A stretch of DNA of 64,000 nucleotides from Anaerotruncus sp. MC2020. GTDB lineage: Bacteria > Bacillota > Clostridia > Oscillospirales > Ruminococcaceae. The stretch is from the NCBI GenBank assembly GCA_000701945.1, contig JNKE01000016.1, positions 230,488 to 294,487 of the forward strand, in the 5' to 3' direction. The notes beneath the pieces are model-generated. The model saw only the letters and a program-made list of their open reading frames with translations. It had not been told where the DNA came from and did not search any database. A program made the translations under genes and the position numbers. Position 1 is the first letter of the stretch, and the number at the start of each line of letters is the position of its first letter. Positions 7,792 to 17,150 of this stretch are shown here, piece by piece.

Positions 7792-8781
7792 TTAGTCCTC
7801 CTTCTTTCTGAGAACGAATGCTGTAGCTACAGCTACTGCAAGACCTGCAACTGCGAGGCCAGCACCTGTGCCGGAAACGCCTGTCTTAGGATTCTTTGTT
7901 GTGCCTGTAGCAGCCTTGGAAGTTGTGCCAGTGCCGCTTGTTGTAGAAGCAGATGTTGTAGAGCCAGCTGTTGTAGAAGCAGATGTTGCAGCCTCAGTTG
8001 TAGTCTCTGTTGTAGTCTCAATTGTAGTCTCTGTTGTAGTCTCAGTTGTTGTTGTACCGCCAGCGATAGCAATGTAAGCGTCAGCAGACTTGCTGATGTC
8101 AGCAAGAGCAGCACACTTAGCTACATCCTCAGCAGAAGCAGCGAAGTTGTTGTTCTCCTTAGGATTGTAGATACCCTTTGTGAATACGTAAGCCTGCATG
8201 AGGTTACCAGCCTTGTCAACCTCTGTGTTAACGAAGAGGTCCTCAGCGTTCTTGGACGACTTGTAAACGATATCGATCGGGAATACGTCGCCAGCCTTAG
8301 CATCAGCAGGAACTACGAGGTTGAATGTCCACATAACGCCGTCGTTACCACGGTTGCTGGAACCAGCTGTTGCAGCGAAGAAACCGTTCATGTTAGCGTC
8401 TGTATCGTCGATAACAGGCTCACCAGGAGAGATCTTGCCGATAGCAGCACCCTGTGTTACATCAGGATACTCGCCGTCCATGTTGAGCTTAACTCTCTTG
8501 TCGAAGAAAACGTGGAAACCTGTGGAAGCGTACTTGTTAGCAGCGCCTGTAACATTGAGAGTACACTCAACTGTCTTGCCAGCGATGTCCTCATCAAATA
8601 CCTTACCGCCCTGAGTGCCGTCTACAGAGATGAAAACTGTAGGCTTGATCTCAGAACCGTTGATGTCAGCCATGTCGAAACCGTTGTACTCGTCTGCGAA
8701 AGCAGCCATAGAAGATGCTGAAGCAGCTACTGCTGCGATAGCGAGAGCAGAAGCTACTCTCTTAAATGAATTCTTCTTCAT
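7792..8781 (-). CDS. scaE: ScaE-like wall-anchored cohesin protein
   Basis: A 329-residue surface protein. It has a signal peptide (about 1-29, ending MAAFA), one divergent cohesin (about 30-235), a Thr/Glu/Ser linker (about 240-295), and a sortase signal NPKTG followed by a hydrophobic segment and the tail RKKED. In R. flavefaciens ScaE covalently anchors the cellulosome to the wall by binding the X-dockerins of ScaB and CttA. Its position as the last gene after cttA matches that cluster. The sorting motif NPKTG departs from LPXTG, as in other ruminococcal proteins. It lies 95 bp from cttA with no clear own promoter, so it is probably cotranscribed. Confidence 0.9.
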   Translation of the reverse strand: MKKNSFKRVASALAIAAVAASASSMAAFADEYNGFDMADINGSEIKPTVFISVDGTQGGKVFDEDIAGKTVECTLNVTGAANKYASTGFHVFFDKRVKLNMDGEYPDVTQGAAIGKISPGEPVIDDTDANMNGFFAATAGSSNRGNDGVMWTFNLVVPADAKAGDVFPIDIVYKSSKNAEDLFVNTEVDKAGNLMQAYVFTKGIYNPKENNNFAASAEDVAKCAALADISKSADAYIAIAGGTTTTETTTETTIETTTETTTEAATSASTTAGSTTSASTTSGTGTTSKAATGTTKNPKTGVSGTGAGLAVAGLAVAVATAFVLRKKED

Positions 8782-8875
8782 TTTGATTATTCCTTTCAGA
8801 TAATTATAATTTATATGTCAGCCTGCCGCCGCATGGACGGCAGACTTAACAATGCGTGTGGATAAATGTGTTTGC

Positions 8876-11185
8876 TTAGTCCTTCTTAGCGAAGTTCTCG
8901 GTGAGAACGTCGTTCCATGTCTCTCTGTTGGGTTCTGTACCTGTAGAAGCCTTGGAGTACATCTTGAGGATGAAGGAAGCGTCCTTAGCGTCGATCATTC
9001 TTGCGGGCTTGAGTGCATACCAGTTGTCAGCAGCGTTCTCATTGTCAACGTCGCAGAGGAATGCAGCGAACTGGTCGAGCATCTTGTCGTACTCAGCCTT
9101 CTCTACTCTCTTGCCGTCAGCGTCGAGCTCAGTGATCTGGTCGCTGTTGGAGAATACTGTCTCCTCAGGATCCTTACCTGTGGACATCTTGGAGTACCAT
9201 ACGAGTACGAGTGAAGCGTCCTTAGCGTCAGCCATGTAGTTGAGGTCGCCGTCGCCCTTAACGCCTACGTAAGCAACAATGCCGAGGTCCTCGCCGTTGT
9301 ACTTAACGAGCTTATCGCCAGCGCTGAGAACCTTTCTTGCGCCGTCCATAATGTCCTCTGTAGCGTAGAGGTTGAGCTTGTGAGCGAACTCGTAGTCACC
9401 GTCAACGAATACGTTAGCAGGTGTCTGGTCGCCGAAGTTTACCTTGTCAGTGATCTCGATGGGAGCACCAGCTGTGATAATGTCCTCACCGATGATCTCT
9501 TCCTTCTCGTTGATGTAAACATAAGCATCGTCCATGCTTACATAGAGAGACTCGATCTGCTCCTTCTTGAACTCCTTGTCGATGTTGAGGTAGAAGCCTG
9601 TCTTAGCTGCAACAGTGTAGTTTGTAACAGTCTTGCGCTCAACTCTTGTAGTCTCGGAAGAGCCTGTAGTTGTCTCTGTGCCTGTAGAAGTTGTCTCAGT
9701 CTCAGTAGATGTTGATGTAGTCTCAGTCTCTGTAGATGTTGATGTAGTCTCAGTAGTTGTCTCAGTTGTTGTAGAAGTTGTTGTGGTTGTTGTAACAGCC
9801 TCAACTACTCTCTGGATCTTAACGTCAACAGAAGCCTCGCCCTTATCAGCAGCAGAGTAATCAGCTGTGATAGCGATCGTCTTGTAGCTGTCTGTAACCT
9901 CGAGGCCGTACTCGCTGAGGATGTACTCAGCAACAGCGTCCTTCTCCTCATCAGCGAACTGAGCGCTGAATGTAGCTACGCCCTTTGCGAGCTGACCTGT
10001 TACCTTTGTGAGGCTGTCAGCGAATGCGCCGAGCTGAGCTGTTGTGATATCAACAGTGTAGCCAGAGTTCTTCTCGATCTGGTTTACAGCCTTGTCATAG
10101 AGGTCGTTTACAAGTTTCTTGGAAGCAATCTCAGCACCGCTTGTGGGAATCTCTGTCTTAGCCTTCTTCTCAACCTTCTGGCCGAATCTGCTGGACTTAG
10201 CAGCAGCAAGAGCCTCGCCGAATGTACCGTACTCCTTGAGCTCTGTTGTCTTGGACTGAGCCTTAGCGGACCATGTCTTAGCTCTGTTGAGCTGCTTTCT
10301 GAAGTAGGCGATAGAATCGTCTACCTGAGCCTCAGCCTCAGCGATCTTCTCAGTCTTGCCGTCAAGAGAATCAGCAGCCTTGATAGCGTCGCTGATAGCT
10401 GTCTTAGCGTCGCTCTGGAGCTTATCGAGCTGAGCAAGAGCGTAGTCGATAACAGCTGTGCCCTTGTACTCAACGCCGTCGAGTGACTTGAATGTGATTG
10501 TGCCCTCAACCTTTGTATCATCAAGAGATGAGCCCTTGATAACAGCAGTGAATGTACCGCCGATCTGTACATCGGTGAAAGCAGTGTTCTTGTCGATCTT
10601 TACGCCGTATGCAGCGTACTTCTTCTCGATATCATCGAAAACTTCGCCAACGGTCTTCTCGCTTCCGGCTGTGAGCTCGGGAACGATATCAGTTACGTCG
10701 CAAGTAAGTGTTATGTCACCGTTCTTGTCGATTGTGTAGTTTACATCGCCAACGTGCTTGATAACCTGGTTTGCGATGTCCTGATAGTTGCCTGCGCGCT
10801 TTGCAGCCTCCTTAAGAGCGCTTTCAACGCTTACAGAACCTGTTGCGCCGCCCTTAGCTGTAAGGAGACCAAGAGCAGTGTCATTCCATGTGGAATCCTT
10901 TGTGATAGTGTAGCTGTCACCTGTCAGCTCAAGACCTGCAAGTGCCTCATTGCCAACCATGTAGTAGTCCTTCTCTGTCGCGTCCTTACCGGGAGCGATG
11001 TAAAGGAGACCACCTTCACCGTTCAGCTTGATGGACTTTTCAGACTCTGCAACTGTCTCATTCTCAACAGCTGCGATTCCAGCGTTGTTAACGCTTGCTG
11101 CATTAGCAACAGTCAGGCACTGAGTGAGAGCAAGCGGAGCAGCAGCGGCTACAGCGATAGCTCTCTTGAATAATGAGTTCTTCAT
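8876..11185 (-). CDS. cttA: CttA-like cellulose-binding X-dockerin protein
   Basis: A 769-residue secreted protein. The start MKNSLFKRA is chosen because GAGAGG precedes it; a longer form would prepend 17 residues ahead of the signal peptide (about 1-31, ending VANA). Residues about 145-250 and 375-460 look like two diverged copies of one module, with a mostly helical stretch between them. A Thr/Ser/Glu linker (about 462-510) leads into an X module and a C-terminal dockerin with two KDAS-type calcium loops (GVKGDGDLNYMADAKDAS and a second MIDAKDAS). In R. flavefaciens CttA carries two cellulose-binding modules and an X-dockerin that binds ScaE. Gene order and architecture fit; binding-module family is not recognisable by eye. 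Confidence 0.88.
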   Translation of the reverse strand: MKNSLFKRAIAVAAAAPLALTQCLTVANAASVNNAGIAAVENETVAESEKSIKLNGEGGLLYIAPGKDATEKDYYMVGNEALAGLELTGDSYTITKDSTWNDTALGLLTAKGGATGSVSVESALKEAAKRAGNYQDIANQVIKHVGDVNYTIDKNGDITLTCDVTDIVPELTAGSEKTVGEVFDDIEKKYAAYGVKIDKNTAFTDVQIGGTFTAVIKGSSLDDTKVEGTITFKSLDGVEYKGTAVIDYALAQLDKLQSDAKTAISDAIKAADSLDGKTEKIAEAEAQVDDSIAYFRKQLNRAKTWSAKAQSKTTELKEYGTFGEALAAAKSSRFGQKVEKKAKTEIPTSGAEIASKKLVNDLYDKAVNQIEKNSGYTVDITTAQLGAFADSLTKVTGQLAKGVATFSAQFADEEKDAVAEYILSEYGLEVTDSYKTIAITADYSAADKGEASVDVKIQRVVEAVTTTTTTSTTTETTTETTSTSTETETTSTSTETETTSTGTETTTGSSETTRVERKTVTNYTVAAKTGFYLNIDKEFKKEQIESLYVSMDDAYVYINEKEEIIGEDIITAGAPIEITDKVNFGDQTPANVFVDGDYEFAHKLNLYATEDIMDGARKVLSAGDKLVKYNGEDLGIVAYVGVKGDGDLNYMADAKDASLVLVWYSKMSTGKDPEETVFSNSDQITELDADGKRVEKAEYDKMLDQFAAFLCDVDNENAADNWYALKPARMIDAKDASFILKMYSKASTGTEPNRETWNDVLTENFAKKD
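9640..9800 (-). repeat. Thr/Ser/Glu linker repeats in cttA
   Basis: Short GTAGTTGTCTCAG-like units repeated tandemly encode TTSTSTETE repeats. A similar low-complexity tract in scaE lies at about 7960-8060. Such tracts are prone to slippage and recombination. Confidence 0.8.
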
Positions 11186-11253
11186 TGTTCTATACCTCTC
11201 TAACATATTTTTTGATGAGCAGCAGGTTTTGTCCAAATCCGCATTTCATCCTT

Positions 11254-11300
11254 AATTTTCAGCGAATACCGGCAATTAGCCTATAGCTTCCCTGAAAATT
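11254..11300 (-). promoter_or_regulatory. 5' stem-loop of the cttA transcript
   Basis: Perfect 9-bp arms AATTTTCAG and CTGAAAATT enclose a 29-nt loop with an inner GGC/GCC helix. It begins about 3 nt after the predicted start of the proximal promoter, so it would form the very 5' end of that mRNA. Confidence 0.5.
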
Positions 11301-11309
11301 CATAACTAC

Positions 11310-11338
11310 ATTTTATCACACAATACCGAATAAGTCAA
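11310..11338 (-). promoter_or_regulatory. Proximal promoter of cttA-scaE
   Basis: Minus-strand TTGACT, 17-nt spacer, TAAAAT. The predicted leader to the cttA ATG is about 118 nt. Confidence 0.72.
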
Positions 11339-11578
11339 GAAAAACAACGTATTTTTCCAAAAAATAATTGACGATTAATCATAACCTTTTTTGTATGTAT
11401 TTCACAATCAGTAAAACCTATTACAGGCTATTTTATCAATAATATGCCTCTCTGTAATATTTAGGATTTTTATTACTGACTTGTCCCGTCAAAAGTAACA
11501 ACTTTACCGTAAAAAAACGCCTCCTAATCGGACTTTTCGCTGCTCTCATGACAAGTGCCTGTTCCCCCGACACCTATT

Positions 11579-11607
11579 ATTATAGTATCGCTTTGATGAG
11601 AAGTCAA
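11579..11607 (-). promoter_or_regulatory. Distal promoter upstream of cttA
   Basis: Minus-strand TTGACT, 17-nt spacer, TATAAT. It lies directly downstream of the scaB terminator, so cttA-scaE can be transcribed separately from scaC-A-B. Confidence 0.72.
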
Positions 11608-11660
11608 TATGAAAACATTGGCAGCATTCTTGTGCCTCCTGTCCCCCTGTGCACCGCAAA

Positions 11661-11691
11661 AAACAAGTCGGACACGAGGTCCGACTTGTTT
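11661..11691 (-). terminator. Terminator of scaB
   Basis: AAACAAGTCGGAC and GTCCGACTTGTTT arms, 5-nt loop, followed on the minus strand by TTTT. Confidence 0.88.
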
Positions 11692-11712
11692 ATTGCTACT
11701 ATTGATGCTGAC

Positions 11713-14700
11713 TTACTTGATGAGGAAATCAGCTATCTTTTCCTGTCTGCCTGTAATGGAATCATTCCAAGCAGCCTGGCGGTCTGTGCCGCCTGCGGAC
11801 ATGATAGAGTAGAACTTCAGGATCGCACTTGCATCCTTAGCATCAATTGTTCTGTCACTCTTCTTTGCCTTCCAGTTGTCTGCATCGTATACGTCCTTAT
11901 CAACGTCTACGAGGAATGCGCCGAACTGGTCGAGGTCGAGATCGGGATTGTCATTGATGATCTTGTTTGCATCGGGATTGAGTCTTACTGCGTTTACATC
12001 TCCGCCTTCTTCCAGAGTAGAAACCTTAGCGTAGTAAGCGAGTGCGTTGGAAGCGTCCTTAGCGTCAGCCATGTTATCGAGGTTGGAGTCGCCCTTCACA
12101 CCGATGTAAGCCTTGAATGTAACAGCCTTGCCGTCCTTATCCATGAGCTTCTCGCCGCCGTAGTATACGTCAACGATGTATGTGAAGTTTGTCTGCTCTT
12201 CTCTGTAAGCCTCAGCAGGATTGTCCTTGCCGCTTACCTGCTCCTTGAAGGAGATCTGTGAAGCGTCAACAGTTATAGCAGTCTCTGTACCGTCAGCCTT
12301 TACCTCTGTGAGCTTCAGACCGTCAACGTGACCGATGTTGAATGTTCTTCCATCGTGGTTGAAGTAGAAGCCGTCAACAGGAGTTACCTCAGCTACGAGC
12401 TTAGCACCCTCAGGAAGATTATACTCTGTACCTGTGGTTGTTGTGCCTGTCTCGCTCTCTGTTGTAGAAGCTGTAGTAGTCTCTGTGCCTGTAGCTGTTG
12501 TAGTCTCTGTGTCTGTAGCTGTTGTTGACTCAGAACCTGTTGTAGTCTTTTCCTTGATGATGATAGCACCGTCGAGGCAGATGATATGACTTGTCATATC
12601 AGCACCGTCAGCAGACGATACATTGAAGAAGTCCTTTGTCCAAGCTACGGGATACTCGCCTGCAGCTGTTCCAGCGGGAACTGTGTAAGTGAGTGTGAAT
12701 ACTGTAGCGCCGTTTGCAGCGGCTGCCTCAGCGCCCTTAGCGTCAGCGAATGCAAATTCCTTTGTGCTGCCGTTAGCAACGAGGTCTGCACCGTATGCCT
12801 CAGACTTAGCGGATGCTGAGCTGTAAGCGATGGGCTCCTTAGCTGTTACGCCGAACTGAGCACCGCCTATCGGGAGATTTACTCCGTTGGGATCGAGAAC
12901 GAGTACGGGAACTGTTACTGTTTCGCCAGCCTTAGCCTCTACTCTCTGGATCTGCCAGATGATAGCGCCGTCGGGAGCTGTAACTACTGTAGTAGTTGTA
13001 GACTCAGCAGCAGATGTTGTAGCTGTCTCGGTCGTAGATGTTGTGGATACAGGTACCTTTACCTTGATAGCGCCGGGGATAACAACGATGTGCTTTGTGA
13101 TGTCGAGTCCGTTCGTATCGGAAGCGTTGAGCTGATCGAGAGTTACGGGATACTCGTCACCGTCCTTAGCGTCAGCAGGTACAGTGTACTTGAGTGTGAT
13201 TACCTTGGCACCGTTATCAGCAGCTACGCCCTGTCCCTTGGGATGAGCGAATGCAAACTCATTAGCGTTGCCGTCCTTGCCCTGTGTGATGTCAGCCTTG
13301 TATGCATCGGAGCCTGTGCCGCCTGTGAGGGTGACACCGTCAGCCTTAGCTACGAACTGAGCACCGCCGATCTCAAGCTTTGTGCTGTTGGGATCGAGAA
13401 CTACTACATCGAGAGTTGCTTCCGCACCGGGAGCAGCCTCTACTGTGGGTACCTGCCATGCGATAGCGCCCTCAGCAACTGTAAGAGTTGTAGTTGACTC
13501 GGGAGCTGTGGTGGACTCTGTAGCAGTTGTTGTTTCGCCTGTAGTTGTTGTGGTATCCTCAGGGATTATGATAGCTCCGTCGATAGTAAGGATATAGCTT
13601 GAGATATCCTCGCCCTTGGAGTTAGCAGCACTGAAGAAGTCCTTTGTCCAGGTTACAGGATACTCGCCTGCAGCAGTTCCCTCGGGAACCTTGAAGGTGA
13701 GTGTGAAGACCTCTGCCTTGTCAGCAGCAGCCTTCTCGCCGCCCTTAGCGTCAGCGAATGCGAACTCGGATGTCTTAGAATTTGCTATAACGTCTGAGCC
13801 GTATGCAGCGGACTGAGCGGAGATAGAATCATAAGCGATAGGAGTTGCAGCTGTTACGCCGAACTGAGCACCGCCTACGGGGAGAGCAACGCCGTTGGAA
13901 TCGAGAACGACTACAGGAAGTGTAACTGTCTCGCCAGCCTTAGCCTCTACTCTCGGGATCTGCCAGATGATCGCACCGTCGGGAGCTGTAACAGCAGTTG
14001 TTGTCTCAGTCACGCCTGCGGTCGTGGAAGCAGTTGTTGTTGTTGTTTCGTCGCCTGTTGTTGTAGTCGAGCTTATTTCACCTGTTGTGGTAGATGTGAG
14101 CTCATCGATGATGATAACGCCGTCAACGAGTTCTACGTCAGCAGTGATGTCATTGCCGTTAGTATCGCTGATGAACGCCTTGGACCATGTTACAGGATAC
14201 TCGCCTGTTGCAGCGTCCGCGGGAACAGTGTATGTGAGCTGGAGAACAACAGAACCGTTGTCAGCCTTTACGCCTACGCCCTTGCTCTCTGCAAATGCGA
14301 ATTCCTTTGTATCCTTGTTGTAGGTGAGCTCAGACTTGTAGCCTTCAGAACCCTTTGCCGAAGCAAATGCGATAGGAGCCTTAGCGTCAATATTGAACTG
14401 AGCGCCGCCTACTGCGAGGTTCTCATCACCTGTGGATACGAGAACGTCCATGATGACTGTCTCACCGGGAACAGCGTGCTTCTCGGGGATAGTCCAAGCA
14501 ACCTTGCCGTTTACGGTCTCGTCAACGATGATAGCACCGTCTACGAGAGTTACGTTAGCTGTGATATCATTTCCGTTTGTATCGGATACGTAGATGTCTC
14601 CGGTCCATGATACAGGATATGTACCAGCCTTTGTGTCTGCGGGAACGTTGAATGTAAGGGTCATTACCTTAGCGCCGTCAGCTGCAGCTACGCCTGCGCC

Positions 14701-17094
14701 CTTGCCTTCGCCGAATGCAAACTCATTCTTGTTGTTTACGATGTCCGACTTGTATGCGTCAGAGCCCTTTACAGAGCTGAGCTCGACGGGAGCCTTAGCG
14801 TCAATGTTGAACTGAGCGCCTGCAACCTCGATAGCCTCTGCATTGGGATCAACTACTACAACGTCGAGTGTAGCTGTCTTGCCGGGCTGAACGTGAACAG
14901 TAGGTATCTTCCAAGAGATGTTGCCGTCAACGGGAGCGTCAACGACGATAGCACCGTCTGTGAGCTTAACCTTGGAAGTGATGTCGTTGCCGTTGGTATC
15001 GCTTACGAACGCATCAGACCACTTAACAGCGTAAGTGCCCTTAGCGTCAGCGGGAACCTTGTAGGAAACTGAGAGAACAACAGCGCCGTTGGAAGCAACA
15101 GTGCCCTTGTTGGACTGCTCAGCGAAAGCAAACTCATTTGTATCAGCGTTTGCCTGGATATCTGCCTTATAAGCCGCAGATGTAGCGTCTGCCTCAGCGA
15201 AAGCTACGGGAGAAGCGGGAGTCAGCTTGAACTGAGCACCGCCTACAGCAAGGTCAGAATCGCCGTTAACAACGATATCCATCTTGACTGTCGAGCCAGC
15301 CTTAGCCTTAACTGTGGGTATCTTCCACTCTACACTGCCGTCAGCTGCAGCAGCTGTTGTAACAGTAGCGGTTGTGGTCGAGCCCTCAGCAGCAGTTGCT
15401 GTGGTGGTAGTAGTTGTTGTTGTTGTTTCCTCGTCGGTAGCCGTTGTGGATTCCTCGGAGCCTGTAACAACAATCTTACCTGTCTTGATGTTTGCATCGA
15501 ACTCGATAGCGTCGATGCCGCTCTCTACGACATGGAATCTGTCGGGAGCCCACTCATATGTGCCTGCCTTAGCGTCAGCAGGGATAGAGATCGTGAATCT
15601 TGCGAGCGGCTCATCGGTATTGATCTCCTGCGGGTCGCCCTCATCAAGAGTATTGCAGTACCATGTGCCCTCGATCTCCTCATAGCTGGGCTTTGTAGCA
15701 ACAGCGTTGCAGCGCTTGCTCTTCATTGTAGCAGTAGCACCGCTTATGGGGAGGTTCTTGTTGTCTACTCTTGCTACGAACTGAGCAGCCTTACGGTTGC
15801 TGCCGTTCTGAGCAAAGAGACCGATTGTTACATCCTCGCCGGGAGCGACTGTAACGTCCTCGGGAGTTATAACGAACTTCTCATCAACGCTTGCAGGCTT
15901 TGTGCCTGTAGGTGTGGATGTTGTAGAAGCAGAAGGTGTAGTTGTGCCTTCACCGCCGCCGAGTACAGTAATAGTACCGGGCTTGATGTTAGCGTCAAAC
16001 TCGATAGAATCTACGCCGCTTTCAACAACGTGGAATCTGTCAACATACCAAGTATAAGTTCCGGGAGCTGTTCCTGCGGGAACACTGATCTTGAACTTGG
16101 CAAGAGCCTGAGTTGTGTCGATCTCCTGGGGCTCGCCTGCGTCGAGGGTGTTGCAGTACCAAGTACCGTTGAGCTCCTCGTAGCTGGGCTTGCTTGCTAC
16201 AGCGTTGCAGCGCTTGCTGGACATTGTAGCAGTTGCGCCGGGGATCGGAAGGTTATCGTCGTCAACACGTACAACGAACTGACCAGCCTTGCGGTTGCTC
16301 TTGTTCTCGCACATGAGCTCGACTGTTACATCTTCACCTGCATTTACCTCAACGTCCTTGGGAGTGATGATAAAGTCGGTGTCGATATTAAGGTCCGGAT
16401 TGGGAGCCTTAGTTGTAGCTACAACGCTGACATTGCTCTGTGCAGCAGTTGTAGGATTGGAAGAAGGCTCAGCTGTAGTAGAGGGAGCTGTTGACTCGCC
16501 AGCACCGAGGATATGAATGGTACCGGGCTTTACAGTAGCGTCGAACTCTACGCCTTTGAGACCGTCTTCAACGACATGGAAATAAGTCAGGTCGTATGTA
16601 TAATCTCCTGCCTTCGCAGTTGAAGGAACTGTGAGAGTGAATGTGATAACAGCCTTATCGGAAGCAACCTCCATGGGCTCGCCCGAATCAAGTGTATCAC
16701 AGTAGTATCTTCCGTTAAGGTTGGTAAAGCTATAAGAACCGCCTACAGCCTTGCAGCGGAGGTCAGAACCTGTAGCCTCAGCTGTTATGCCCTGTGGGAG
16801 ATCCGAATCAGCAAGCTCAACGACAAATGTTCCGACCTTGTGCGAGCCGGCATCAGCAAATATCTTGACCTTGACAGTTTCACCGGGATTAACAGAAACC
16901 TCATCAGGAGTTACAACGAAGTCAGCCTGAGCAGTTTTATTGACAGCAACGTCCGCAACTTCTCCTATACTAACGTTAGGCTGCACAGCAGATACTCTGC
17001 CGGCAGCACTAACATTAAAGGAAGAAGCAAATGCACTTGTCATGAGCGAAGCGCTCATTGCGAAGGACGTAACTGCCGCAAGCAGTTTCTTCAT
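11713..17094 (-). CDS. scaB: ScaB-like anchoring scaffoldin, nine cohesins plus X-dockerin
   Basis: A 1793-residue secreted scaffoldin. After a signal peptide (about 1-31) come nine cohesins separated by Thr-rich linkers. Cohesins 1-3 (starting near residues 59, 231 and 397) share F(V/I)(V/I)TP(D/K/E) starts and the KRCNAVA..PSYEE..GTWYCNTLD.GEPQEI pattern also found in ScaA. Cohesins 4-9 (from about residue 579) are a different class with (E/S/A/I)W(K/T/Q)IP starts and VGGAQF cores. The C-terminus has an X module (VTPVDGFYFNHDGRTFNIG) and a dockerin with two KDAS calcium loops (GVKGDSNLDNMADAKDAS; TIDAKDAS). In R. flavefaciens ScaB one cohesin class binds enzyme dockerins, the other binds ScaA, and the X-dockerin binds ScaE. 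The 3+6 split here would give the same two-tier assembly. It is followed by its own terminator. Confidence 0.93.
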   Translation of the reverse strand: MKKLLAAVTSFAMSASLMTSAFASSFNVSAAGRVSAVQPNVSIGEVADVAVNKTAQADFVVTPDEVSVNPGETVKVKIFADAGSHKVGTFVVELADSDLPQGITAEATGSDLRCKAVGGSYSFTNLNGRYYCDTLDSGEPMEVASDKAVITFTLTVPSTAKAGDYTYDLTYFHVVEDGLKGVEFDATVKPGTIHILGAGESTAPSTTAEPSSNPTTAAQSNVSVVATTKAPNPDLNIDTDFIITPKDVEVNAGEDVTVELMCENKSNRKAGQFVVRVDDDNLPIPGATATMSSKRCNAVASKPSYEELNGTWYCNTLDAGEPQEIDTTQALAKFKISVPAGTAPGTYTWYVDRFHVVESGVDSIEFDANIKPGTITVLGGGEGTTTPSASTTSTPTGTKPASVDEKFVITPEDVTVAPGEDVTIGLFAQNGSNRKAAQFVARVDNKNLPISGATATMKSKRCNAVATKPSYEEIEGTWYCNTLDEGDPQEINTDEPLARFTISIPADAKAGTYEWAPDRFHVVESGIDAIEFDANIKTGKIVVTGSEESTTATDEETTTTTTTTTATAAEGSTTTATVTTAAAADGSVEWKIPTVKAKAGSTVKMDIVVNGDSDLAVGGAQFKLTPASPVAFAEADATSAAYKADIQANADTNEFAFAEQSNKGTVASNGAVVLSVSYKVPADAKGTYAVKWSDAFVSDTNGNDITSKVKLTDGAIVVDAPVDGNISWKIPTVHVQPGKTATLDVVVVDPNAEAIEVAGAQFNIDAKAPVELSSVKGSDAYKSDIVNNKNEFAFGEGKGAGVAAADGAKVMTLTFNVPADTKAGTYPVSWTGDIYVSDTNGNDITANVTLVDGAIIVDETVNGKVAWTIPEKHAVPGETVIMDVLVSTGDENLAVGGAQFNIDAKAPIAFASAKGSEGYKSELTYNKDTKEFAFAESKGVGVKADNGSVVLQLTYTVPADAATGEYPVTWSKAFISDTNGNDITADVELVDGVIIIDELTSTTTGEISSTTTTGDETTTTTASTTAGVTETTTAVTAPDGAIIWQIPRVEAKAGETVTLPVVVLDSNGVALPVGGAQFGVTAATPIAYDSISAQSAAYGSDVIANSKTSEFAFADAKGGEKAAADKAEVFTLTFKVPEGTAAGEYPVTWTKDFFSAANSKGEDISSYILTIDGAIIIPEDTTTTTGETTTATESTTAPESTTTLTVAEGAIAWQVPTVEAAPGAEATLDVVVLDPNSTKLEIGGAQFVAKADGVTLTGGTGSDAYKADITQGKDGNANEFAFAHPKGQGVAADNGAKVITLKYTVPADAKDGDEYPVTLDQLNASDTNGLDITKHIVVIPGAIKVKVPVSTTSTTETATTSAAESTTTTVVTAPDGAIIWQIQRVEAKAGETVTVPVLVLDPNGVNLPIGGAQFGVTAKEPIAYSSASAKSEAYGADLVANGSTKEFAFADAKGAEAAAANGATVFTLTYTVPAGTAAGEYPVAWTKDFFNVSSADGADMTSHIICLDGAIIIKEKTTTGSESTTATDTETTTATGTETTTASTTESETGTTTTGTEYNLPEGAKLVAEVTPVDGFYFNHDGRTFNIGHVDGLKLTEVKADGTETAITVDASQISFKEQVSGKDNPAEAYREEQTNFTYIVDVYYGGEKLMDKDGKAVTFKAYIGVKGDSNLDNMADAKDASNALAYYAKVSTLEEGGDVNAVRLNPDANKIINDNPDLDLDQFGAFLVDVDKDVYDADNWKAKKSDRTIDAKDASAILKFYSIMSAGGTDRQAAWNDSITGRQEKIADFLIK

Positions 17095-17150
17095 TTGTGC
17101 ATTTCCTTTCCGAGCATTTGCTCTATTTTATTGTATACTCAGTGTACTGA

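Larger units (their letters stand above)
11186..11712 (-). other. 527-bp scaB-cttA intergenic region with two promoters and a structured leader
   Basis: No credible gene is present. In transcription order it holds the scaB terminator (11661-11691), a distal promoter (11579-11607), an AT-rich segment with the mutually complementary stretches ACTTGTC and GACAAGT, a proximal promoter (11310-11338), and the 5' stem-loop (11254-11300). The distal transcript would have a leader of about 390 nt. Confidence 0.6.
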
